Source of the DNA: Fibrobacterota bacterium
GTDB taxonomy: Bacteria > Fibrobacterota > Chitinivibrionia > Chitinivibrionales > JANQEN01
Assembly (NCBI GenBank): GCA_030619215.1
Contig: JAUXBV010000045.1
Span: 1 to 11,551 of the forward strand
Direction: 5' to 3'
Length of the DNA: 11,551 nt
The notes below the pieces were generated by a model. It saw nothing but the letters and a program-made list of their open reading frames with translations, was not told the DNA's origin and searched no databases. Shown here piece after piece: positions 1 through 6,362 of the stretch. The position numbers and the translations under genes are program-made. The stretch's first letter is position 1, and every line of letters begins with the position of its first letter.

Positions 1-1
1 A

Positions 2-2674
2 GTCATGAGCTTGAAGGCATCCGTATACCATAATAACAAGCTTTTTGACCAAAGCAGAAAAGTATATAAGGAAGTTATCACCAAACATCCAAAAACTCCG
101 GAATCGGTTGAAGCAATACGAATGATTGCGCAATCATTTTATGAAGAACAAAAATTCGAGAAGGCCCAGGAATGGTACAGGAAGCTTAAAGATATAGCGA
201 AAGAGGAAGGTGGTAAAAATGAGGCTGTTGCCCGTATAGCTGAATCCATATTCAGGATGGCGGAAATGCACGAGAAAAAGCAGCGATTCAACGACGCGGC
301 AGCACAATACGAGCGTGTCGCACTGGAGTTCCCTGAAGCGTCCATCGCAGACGTTTCTCTTTTCAATGCAGGGCTCTGTTATGAAAAAGAAACTGAATGG
401 TCTCGAGCCATACTCGTGTATCAACGTTTAAAAAATCGTTACTCACGATCAAAATTAGCTCCTAAATCAATGTTTCGCACTGCCAAGTGTTATGAAAAAT
501 TAATGCAGTGGGATGATGCCGCACAAACGTATCTGAGACTTGTTGCAAATTTTCCGACTTCTGAATTGTCATCATCCAGCCTATACAATGCAGGATTCTG
601 CTTTGAAAATGCGAAAAAACTTACTGAAGCGGCAGCAACCTTTGAAAAACATGCGATGGCTTTCCCAAGGTCAAAGGACGCAGCGGATATTCTCTTTAAG
701 GCCGGCGAACTGTATGGGCAACTCAAGGACTGGGCAAGCGTTACCCGTGTTAACAAGGAATTTTCGCGGCGATTCGGCGGCGATAAAGACAGGATCGTCC
801 AGGCACAGTGTATGGTGGGTGTTGCGCTGTATATGCAGAATAAAACGGAGGAAGCAATTAGCCGGCTTAAAAAAGCAATTATCACATTCTCTTCACTTAA
901 TAATCCCAGTGACGTCAATAAGTATTACGCAGCGAAGGCTCGATTTACCATAGGAGATATTTACCATGAGCATCAAAGTAAAATAACGCTTATCCAGCCA
1001 AAAAACGTATACAAAAAGCGTCTTAAGGAGAAGTCAGCCCTCCTTGACAAATCAGTGGATGCCTATTCACGGGTAATTAAGTATAATATCTCTGAGTGGA
1101 CTACCCGCGCAATATACCAGATCGGGCAATCGTATGAAGACTTTGCAATCGGCATTTTTAAACAGGAGCGCCCGAAAAATCTCAAATTAGAAAAAAGTCT
1201 CGCTCTTGAAATGGGTATTGCAAAAGCTGTCGAAGAATATTTTATTGATAACGCACTTAGGTCTCATGAACAAAATGTAAAACTCGGTATAAAAGAGAAA
1301 ATTGAAAATAAAAGCATACTGAATTCGAAGAAAAAACTCACCTACCTGCCCTATGCAGCCGGAGAAAATTTCCTCGCCCTGCTTAATATCACTAAAGGTC
1401 TGGATGATAGTAAAAACCTCAAAGGATTTGCGCTTATTGCGAACAAACTTCAAACCCTCCAGAAAATGGCGCCTTTTCAGGAGCGCGCAATCGGACTTTT
1501 TCTTAAATGTCTTGAAATGGGGACAATGTACCAGGAGCAAAACGAGTTTTATAAAAAAGCAAGCAATCTTATTACAAAAACCTCATTTATTGTTGCTGAA
1601 ACCTATGGTGAGGTTGCTGAAATCGCACGCAGTGCGCCAATACCGAAAGATTTCGACGCATATGAAAAATTTGTCTATAAAACAAAATTACTTAAGCAGA
1701 TTGAGGAATATGAAGAGAATGCCCTGTCCAACTATTTAAAAACGGTAAAAATCTCACAGGCATATTCTATTAATGATGAATATGTTGAAAAAACTAAAAA
1801 TGCAATCCCAAAGCTCCTCTTTAACCGGGGACGCTGCTACGACCTTTTATGCATTTCCGCTTTTCGCGATCCGCCCTATCCGGCTAATATCAATGAAGCT
1901 GAAAAGGAAGAATACCGGGCACAATTTGAGGAGGTTGCTTTAACCTATCAGGAACAGGCATTCGAGATTTACCGGGTCATACTCGATTACACGCAGCAGA
2001 AATATGCTCTGGGAGATTATGTTGACCATGCATATGTGCGGCTCTACCAGAACTATCCTGATGAGCTTGGTGCGAAAACAGAAAAAATTGAGACAAAAAT
2101 TATCTCCTCGGGGCCTAAGTGGAAATGCACAGCCGACTCTCTTGAAAACTGGCATACTATTGAATTCAGCGATCTCAAATGGTATAAAGTTGGTAAGGAG
2201 CCTCCTCCCGAATCAACATCAATAACAGGATTTCCAGACAAGCTTCCAACCGCAATGTGGTATAAGAACAATGCCGAACCAGACAAGGCAAACAAAGCAT
2301 TCTTCAGGCGAACATTTTACATAAAGGAACCGCCGCATAAAGCAGAGCTCTTCCTTACAGCAATTGACAATTATTTGGTATATATGAATGAAGAAAAATT
2401 ACCTTTTGACTCAACCGCTTCGCTTCATTGGAGCATTGCCCAGTCATGGGACCTTACAAAAAAGGTACAGAGGGGTAAAAATGTACTGGCCGTAGCGGTA
2501 AATAATAGTATCGGAAGTGAATATGGATTGTTTCCCTATTTGAGGCTTAAGGTTACCGTCTACGATTACCTGCCGAAGTTTCCAACTACGGAAGAGCCAA
2601 TTGATAAAAAAACTGTTTCCGAGGATATATGGGTATTTCCCTATATCGAAAACTTCAGCCTAAAGAAAAAGTGA
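2..2674 (+). CDS. Large TPR-repeat protein with C-terminal galactose-binding-like domain (5' partial)
   Basis: The reading frame is open from the window edge. The first ATG (position 5) has no visible ribosome site, starts inside a TPR helix and gives no signal peptide, so the true start is probably upstream. Counting from that ATG, 889 residues are visible. Residues 1-260 form about seven or eight TPR units with regular A-x-x-x-Y/F and trailing Pro spacing (for example near 5-29, 38-60, 80-110, 117-147, 154-184, 192-222), resembling the TPRs of Tol-Pal YbgF-type proteins. Residues 260-690 look largely helical with scattered further repeats. Residues about 700-860 are Trp/Tyr-rich beta strands (FFRRTFYI, AELFLTAIDNYLVYMN, KNVLAVAVNN), typical of the jelly-roll sugar-binding domains in family-2 glycosidases and rhamnosidases. 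No catalytic module is visible. It sits just upstream of a TolQR-type motor, so a periplasmic scaffold or substrate-binding role is inferred. The TPR call is firm; the C-terminal fold assignment is by pattern only. Confidence 0.85.
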   Translation, partial: VMSLKASVYHNNKLFDQSRKVYKEVITKHPKTPESVEAIRMIAQSFYEEQKFEKAQEWYRKLKDIAKEEGGKNEAVARIAESIFRMAEMHEKKQRFNDAAAQYERVALEFPEASIADVSLFNAGLCYEKETEWSRAILVYQRLKNRYSRSKLAPKSMFRTAKCYEKLMQWDDAAQTYLRLVANFPTSELSSSSLYNAGFCFENAKKLTEAAATFEKHAMAFPRSKDAADILFKAGELYGQLKDWASVTRVNKEFSRRFGGDKDRIVQAQCMVGVALYMQNKTEEAISRLKKAIITFSSLNNPSDVNKYYAAKARFTIGDIYHEHQSKITLIQPKNVYKKRLKEKSALLDKSVDAYSRVIKYNISEWTTRAIYQIGQSYEDFAIGIFKQERPKNLKLEKSLALEMGIAKAVEEYFIDNALRSHEQNVKLGIKEKIENKSILNSKKKLTYLPYAAGENFLALLNITKGLDDSKNLKGFALIANKLQTLQKMAPFQERAIGLFLKCLEMGTMYQEQNEFYKKASNLITKTSFIVAETYGEVAEIARSAPIPKDFDAYEKFVYKTKLLKQIEEYEENALSNYLKTVKISQAYSINDEYVEKTKNAIPKLLFNRGRCYDLLCISAFRDPPYPANINEAEKEEYRAQFEEVALTYQEQAFEIYRVILDYTQQKYALGDYVDHAYVRLYQNYPDELGAKTEKIETKIISSGPKWKCTADSLENWHTIEFSDLKWYKVGKEPPPESTSITGFPDKLPTAMWYKNNAEPDKANKAFFRRTFYIKEPPHKAELFLTAIDNYLVYMNEEKLPFDSTASLHWSIAQSWDLTKKVQRGKNVLAVAVNNSIGSEYGLFPYLRLKVTVYDYLPKFPTTEEPIDKKTVSEDIWVFPYIENFSLKKK

Positions 2675-2689
2675 GAAAAGGAAAAAGAA

Positions 2690-3004
2690 ATGAAAGGTCA
2701 TTATACTATGAATTCTATTTTAAAGTTTTTAATATTCCTCCTGACAATGGCTGCCGCAACTGCTTTTGCAGACGACTCAACAGCGGTCAGCAAAGATGAA
2801 AAAGCCCTGGATACAGGTTACCGCATTGATGTCCCCGGTACCATAACCTTTACTGTGGGAGTTAAAATCAAGGGAAAGGTTGAAAAGCCACAGGTAGTTA
2901 TCTTTTTACCAAAAGAGAAGTCATATTACAGAGATATGAGTTTTTCCTACTCATTTGAGAAAGAAATTTCCAAGCCATTACCCTTCGTCCCTATAATTGA
3001 ATAA
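2690..3004 (+). CDS. Small secreted protein of unknown function
   Basis: A 104-residue protein that I do not recognise as a named family. Residues 1-27 look like a Sec signal peptide: a lysine-containing n-region, a Leu/Ile/Phe core and an A-F-A cleavage site before DDST. The mature part of about 77 residues is mostly beta: a G-T-I-T-F strand, then KIKGKVEKPQVVIFLPKEK, then an aromatic stretch and a Pro-rich end (KPLPFVPIIE). It starts 15 bases after the TPR gene stop with an AAAGGA ribosome site at 2677-2682. An in-frame ATG at 2708 with AAAGG upstream is an equally plausible start and would give a more classical signal peptide. It probably shares a transcript with the TPR gene and acts in the periplasm or envelope. 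It could be an assembly partner of the TPR protein or of the downstream motor, but nothing in the sequence proves this. Confidence 0.75.
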   Translation: MKGHYTMNSILKFLIFLLTMAAATAFADDSTAVSKDEKALDTGYRIDVPGTITFTVGVKIKGKVEKPQVVIFLPKEKSYYRDMSFSYSFEKEISKPLPFVPIIE

Positions 3005-3040
3005 AATTAATGTTAAAAAGTCCTATTTCTAACTAATGCT

Positions 3041-3070
3041 TTGACTTTAAGTTGAACTGTATTGTAGAAT
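3041..3070 (+). promoter_or_regulatory. Candidate sigma70 promoter in the gap before the motor genes
   Basis: TTGACT (3041-3046) and TAGAAT (3065-3070) are separated by 18 bases, a good match to a housekeeping promoter, in the only long intergenic gap of the window. It would start RNA near 3077 and leave a leader of about 200 bases before the TolQ-like gene at 3279. A weaker pair, TTGAAT (3185-3190) and TATTTA (3209-3214), lies closer to the gene. AT-rich DNA makes chance matches common. Confidence 0.35.
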
Positions 3071-3157
3071 ATATCTTGAAACCAAAATAAAAAGCTTTCA
3101 GGATTTTATTATTATTTCTTTACGTTAATACAACAATTTAACCCATATTGCTTTCTT

Positions 3158-3180
3158 TCTCCATTTATTTGGAGATTTCT
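3158..3180 (+). other. Small hairpin with T-rich tail in the intergenic leader
   Basis: TCTCCA (3158-3163) and TGGAGA (3170-3175) are perfect inverted repeats around a six-base loop, followed by TTTCT. This could be a weak terminator for the upstream pair of genes or an RNA structure in the leader of the motor operon. A six-pair stem with a broken T-run is too weak for a firm terminator call. Confidence 0.25.
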
Positions 3181-3278
3181 AATATTGAATAATTACCTAA
3201 GTAAATGATATTTAGTGTAACAATAAACTCAGAAATTACGTATTAATAAATAAGCATTGTAACTTCAGAGGAGGCATA

Positions 3279-3914
3279 ATGTTTGAGAATATTGCCAGAT
3301 TTTTCCAGGAAGGCGGCGTATGGATGTACCTGTTGGCCGGTGTCTCTGCTATCGCGATTGCAGTAACCCTGGAACGCCTGATCTACTATTATCTTCACTG
3401 CCGCGTTAATGCAAAGGCTTTACTTACACAAATTACCCGGCTGGTACGAAATGGAGAGGTTGAAAAAAGCAGAAAAATATGCGCCAGTATGAAAAACCCA
3501 CTCGCGGTAATTTTAGAATCGGCATTGTGGCACTTCCTGCAGAACGAGTCCGATCAGGAGATTCAAAATGCCGTTGACGAGGTTGGATTACGGGAACTGC
3601 CGAAAATTCAGAAAAGGACCCACTATCTTTCCCTTTTTGCAAACATCTCAACCCTTATGGGGCTTCTGGGAACAATCTTTGGTTTACAAACAGCTTTCAC
3701 AGCCCTTGCAACCGCAGACCCTTCACAAAAAGCCTCTGTACTTGCGAAAGGAATCAGTATGGCCATGAATACAACAGCTATGGGCCTTACCGTTGCTATT
3801 CCCTGTATGATAGTATTCTCAATATTAGGAGCAAAGGCAAACACCCTTATTGAAGAAATCGATGAAAGCGCAGTCCGCCTCCTCAACTTTCTTTTCGCCC
3901 AAAGGCGTCATTAA
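3279..3914 (+). CDS. MotA/TolQ/ExbB-family proton channel subunit
   Basis: A 211-residue inner-membrane protein of the MotA/TolQ/ExbB family. It forms the oligomeric stator around the TolR/ExbD subunits and couples proton flow to mechanical work on an envelope partner. Three membrane segments are visible at about 15-35, 117-141 and 165-185, with a cytoplasmic region between the first and second. Segment two has the family pattern L-M-G-L-L-G-T-I-F-G-L (126-136). Segment three has the N-T-T-A-M-G-L-T-V-A-I-P pattern (164-175), including the conserved threonines that line the proton path. A strong AGAGGAGG ribosome site (3267-3274) precedes the ATG. It is the first gene of a motor module and is followed 18 bases later by a TolR-like gene. 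The family call is secure. TolQ, ExbB and AglR subtypes cannot be separated by eye, but the neighbouring pair of TolR-like genes fits the AglRQS type best. Confidence 0.95.
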   Translation: MFENIARFFQEGGVWMYLLAGVSAIAIAVTLERLIYYYLHCRVNAKALLTQITRLVRNGEVEKSRKICASMKNPLAVILESALWHFLQNESDQEIQNAVDEVGLRELPKIQKRTHYLSLFANISTLMGLLGTIFGLQTAFTALATADPSQKASVLAKGISMAMNTTAMGLTVAIPCMIVFSILGAKANTLIEEIDESAVRLLNFLFAQRRH

Positions 3915-3932
3915 TATCAGGGAGCGTTGATA

Positions 3933-4436
3933 ATGCAGGATGATGAAGAAAAAAAGAGAGATCGTGCTTTTCCGGTAATGCAGCGGGTTAACAAATCCCT
4001 CGGTGGCAAGATTGAGACAATTGACCTTGATATGACCCCCGTCATGAACCTCTTTATGGTGCTGATCCCCTTTCTTATGTCCATGGCTGTTTTTACCCAA
4101 CTTTCAATTATTGAATTCTCTCTCCCTCCCGCTCAGACTGAAGGTGATGCCGCTGAGTCAACCAAAGAGCTTGACATCTCTATTGTTGTTTCGGAAAATG
4201 GATTCAGAATTGTCGGTACAGGTAAAAAACTGGATTTAATACCAAAGGTTCGTGGTAAATATCAAACAGAAAAGCTGCGTACTCTTTTAAAAGCAATAAA
4301 ATTCCAATACCCGTCCCAGAAAAGTGTCGTTCTGGTATTTGACGGAAATACTCTCTATGATGATATTATAAAATTTATGGATGTATGCAGAGAATCACAA
4401 TTTCCCGACATCGGCCTCTCAGGAGATATCGGATGA
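3933..4436 (+). CDS. TolR/ExbD-family motor subunit, with Asn at the proton-carrying Asp position
   Basis: A 167-residue ExbD/TolR-family protein: a short cytoplasmic N-terminus, one membrane helix (about 36-57) and a periplasmic domain. The start chosen is ATG 3933, with AGGGAG (3919-3924) eight bases upstream; a TTG two codons earlier is less likely. The signature segment reads D-M-T-P-V-M-N-L-F-M-V-L-I-P. Aligned with ExbD (T-P-F-I-D-V-M-L-V-L-L) and TolR (V-P-L-L-D-V-L-L-V-L-L), the essential membrane Asp is Asn here (N39, codon AAC at 4047-4049). A proline at 46 also lies within the helix. The substitution suggests a subunit that cannot carry protons itself but may pair with the second TolR-like protein at 4756-5277. 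Its stop overlaps the start of the STAS gene (ATGA), implying coupled translation. Family membership is firm; the functional consequence is inference. Confidence 0.92.
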   Translation: MQDDEEKKRDRAFPVMQRVNKSLGGKIETIDLDMTPVMNLFMVLIPFLMSMAVFTQLSIIEFSLPPAQTEGDAAESTKELDISIVVSENGFRIVGTGKKLDLIPKVRGKYQTEKLRTLLKAIKFQYPSQKSVVLVFDGNTLYDDIIKFMDVCRESQFPDIGLSGDIG

Positions 4437-4759
4437 GTTGTAAAATAAAAACAAAGAAATATGACAATGTTTATTTACTCAAACTTTCCGGGGAAATTGA
4501 AGCTCCGGATATTAACACCATTTCTAAAAAACTTGAATCCCTTCTAAATAGCAAATACCATACAATTGCTATTGATTTAAATGAAGTGAAGTATATCGAC
4601 AGCCATGGGCTGGGAGTATTTGTCTATTACTGGAAAATGATGGAAAAGAATGACCGTGAGCTCGTATTTGTAAAGCCCAGTGGTGTAATCAAGACGATTT
4701 TTGAAGGAACCAACCTCGACCAGATATTAAATATTGTTGACAGTCCGGAGGATTTATGA
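4433..4759 (+). CDS. Single-domain STAS protein (SpoIIAA-like anti-sigma antagonist fold)
   Basis: A 108-residue protein made only of a STAS domain. The first strand ends in K-L-S-G-E-I-E, the second in T-I-A-I-D-L-N-E-V, followed by Y-I-D-S-H-G-L-G (54-61). This aligns with SpoIIAA F-M-D-S-S-G-L-G, so Ser57 corresponds to the phosphorylated Ser58 of SpoIIAA and is kept. Such proteins are switched by a serine kinase and a PP2C phosphatase, neither of which is in the window. The start chosen is ATG 4433, with AGGAG at 4421-4425; an in-frame ATG at 4385 lacks a ribosome site. It overlaps the TolR-like genes on both sides by four bases (ATGA at 4433-4436 and 4756-4759). This gene order suggests a cytoplasmic regulator of the motor rather than of a sigma factor. 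MlaB, a STAS subunit bound to an ABC transporter, shows that STAS proteins can be stable parts of envelope machines. The specific partner is unknown. Confidence 0.93.
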   Translation: MSCKIKTKKYDNVYLLKLSGEIEAPDINTISKKLESLLNSKYHTIAIDLNEVKYIDSHGLGVFVYYWKMMEKNDRELVFVKPSGVIKTIFEGTNLDQILNIVDSPEDL

Positions 4760-5277
4760 GTTTTCCCGTATCCAAATCAAACCAGAAACATCTACGAAAA
4801 GCGCGTACGGATAAAAGCCTTAAAGCTTTCAAGCCCCAATTAACATCCCTTATCGATGTTATGACAATCCTGCTAATTTACCTGTTAAAAAGCTTTTCAT
4901 CGGAAGGAGAAATTATAACTCTTTCAAAAGACTTGATGCTCCCGGAATCTTCGGCAAACAAAATGCCCAAGCTAACCGTCGTTCTGACTATTAACAATAA
5001 CTATATTCTGGCTGAAAATAAAGATTATTTAACCTCTGTTGATAAGGTCTTCTCAACAGACGACCTTATCATACCGGAGCTTAATAACTGGCTTAAAAAC
5101 CGCCGTGAAATGACCAAAGAAATAGAAAAACATTCGACACAGATAAAATTTACCGGCGATATCACCATCCAGGCAGATAAACATATACGATTTCGCCTGC
5201 TAAAAAAAATAATGTATACATGCGGGCAGCAGGGATATAACAATTTCTCGCTTGCTGTCCTGAAAAAAGAGGAATGA
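4756..5277 (+). CDS. Second TolR/ExbD-family motor subunit, with intact membrane Asp
   Basis: A 173-residue TolR/ExbD-family protein. A basic N-terminus (about 10-27) leads into the signature L-T-S-L-I-D-V-M-T-I-L-L-I-Y-L-L-K-S-F. D34 (codon 4855-4857) occupies the conserved proton-carrying position, and a lysine (K45) follows the membrane helix. The rest is periplasmic. The start ATG overlaps the STAS stop and is preceded by GGAGG (4747-4751). With the TolQ-like and first TolR-like genes it gives a one-TolQ, two-TolR arrangement, as in the M. xanthus gliding motor AglR-AglQ-AglS. It is likely the energetically active member of a heterodimer with the Asn-bearing paralogue. Its periplasmic sequence is clearly different from that paralogue, so this is not a recent duplication. 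Family assignment is firm; heterodimer formation is inferred. Confidence 0.92.
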   Translation: MSFPVSKSNQKHLRKARTDKSLKAFKPQLTSLIDVMTILLIYLLKSFSSEGEIITLSKDLMLPESSANKMPKLTVVLTINNNYILAENKDYLTSVDKVFSTDDLIIPELNNWLKNRREMTKEIEKHSTQIKFTGDITIQADKHIRFRLLKKIMYTCGQQGYNNFSLAVLKKEE

Positions 5278-5284
5278 GGCTTTT

Positions 5285-6343
5285 GTGCAGGGTATAAAAG
5301 TTGTTGCTGCGGGCAGCAGCGCATCGATAGCGCTTGATAAGGCATTGCTTCGTGAGATACGTGGAACGCTGTGGCAAAAAATAGATGCCCGTTTCTTTAT
5401 TATTATGCTTTTATCAATTATCCTCCACAGTATCTTCATATTTCGAGTTAATACCATGAAATTGAAGGCTGTAAAAACAGCGACCATACAGGATATACCT
5501 CAACGATTTGCAAAGCTTATTGTAGACAAACCCGTACCAAAAGAGGCGCGGAAGGAAAAGATTACCGACCAGATGACTAGTCAGGAGGAAATAAAAGAGG
5601 AAACAAAGGCGGAATCTGAAAAAACGGCCCCCAAAACCCCCGGCGAAAAAAAAACAGTCGAGCGTAAAGCCGCCCGAAAAAGGGTTGCAACCCGTGCCGC
5701 AAGGGTCGAGAAGAAAATCAGGACCGTCGGCGTCCTGGGCATGCTCACCGGCATCGGTTCAACGGCAAAGGGCGCGTCGGTCATTGACGTCCTCGGTGGT
5801 ACCAATCGAAAGAAAGAACGGTTCCAGGACCTTGAGAAGGCGCTGGAAAATATGTCCGGCTTAAAACAGACCGGTGATATTAAAATGATGGATCGCAAGC
5901 TGGTACGGAGCAAAGACGTCTCTGTCAGCCACAGGGAAAAAATTGATGACCTCGTTGCATCTATCGGCAACGCAAAGACCTCAACATTTGCCAAAAAAGG
6001 AAATTTTATCATTCAGCGTCCCGAAAGTATCGAAGGCGCGGCATCATCCAGTGCAAAACGGGACAATAATGCAATCAATAAGGTTGTCACGTCTAATAAA
6101 ACCAGTATCCGTATGAGCTACGAAAAATACCTCAAACGGATACCGGACCTTACCGGAAAAATAACCATTCGATTTACTATTTTGGCATCCGGTAAAGTAA
6201 CCGATGTTCAAATACTTGAAAACACGACAGGGAACACCAATCTTGAAAGAGACATTATCCGTAAAATTAAAATGTGGCATTTTGAAGAAATTGCTGAAGG
6301 GGAAGTCACGGTGACTTATCCTTTTGTATTCAGACCCTCCTGA
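5285..6343 (+). CDS. TonB/AgmX (GltJ)-like energy transducer
   Basis: A 352-residue bitopic membrane protein with TonB layout. A cytoplasmic N-terminus is followed by one membrane helix (about 37-54), a Lys/Glu/Arg/Ala-rich periplasmic stalk (about 80-146), and a Gly-rich conserved segment (V-G-V-L-G-M-L-T-G-I-G, 148-158, then V-I-D-V-L-G-G). It ends in a TonB/AgmX-PglI-type C-terminal domain (about 278-349: Y-E-K-Y-L-K, I-T-I-R-F-T-I-L-A-S-G-K-V, I-R-K-I-K-M-W-H-F). The start is GTG 5285, with GAGG at 5276-5279 and a seven-base gap from the TolR-like stop. It probably links the inner-membrane motor to an outer-membrane or periplasmic partner. No TonB-dependent receptor is nearby; instead, polysaccharide export genes follow after 19 bases. 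The Gly-rich segment plus C-terminal domain recalls AgmX/GltJ of the M. xanthus gliding apparatus more than iron-uptake TonB. The exact subfamily is moderately sure. Confidence 0.85.
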   Translation: MQGIKVVAAGSSASIALDKALLREIRGTLWQKIDARFFIIMLLSIILHSIFIFRVNTMKLKAVKTATIQDIPQRFAKLIVDKPVPKEARKEKITDQMTSQEEIKEETKAESEKTAPKTPGEKKTVERKAARKRVATRAARVEKKIRTVGVLGMLTGIGSTAKGASVIDVLGGTNRKKERFQDLEKALENMSGLKQTGDIKMMDRKLVRSKDVSVSHREKIDDLVASIGNAKTSTFAKKGNFIIQRPESIEGAASSSAKRDNNAINKVVTSNKTSIRMSYEKYLKRIPDLTGKITIRFTILASGKVTDVQILENTTGNTNLERDIIRKIKMWHFEEIAEGEVTVTYPFVFRPS

Positions 6344-6362
6344 AACATGAAAGGCTGATAAA

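Noticed and set aside
3205..3246. Tiny frame starting at ATG 3205 in the intergenic leader
   Set aside because: Only 13 codons, no ribosome site and no recognisable peptide.
3927..3932. TTG start two codons upstream of the first TolR-like ATG
   Set aside because: ATG 3933 has a well-spaced AGGGAG site; the TTG would place it too close and adds nothing conserved.
4385..4432. Earlier in-frame ATG for the STAS gene giving 16 extra residues
   Set aside because: It has no ribosome site, the extension is basic and unlike STAS N-termini, and ATG 4433 has AGGAG upstream and gives the ATGA overlap seen again at the gene's end.
5581..6012. 143-codon open frame on the minus strand inside the TonB/AgmX-like gene
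   Set aside because: The + strand frame has clear domain structure and operon spacing; the minus-strand translation is low-complexity Ser/Arg/Phe, typical of a coding shadow.
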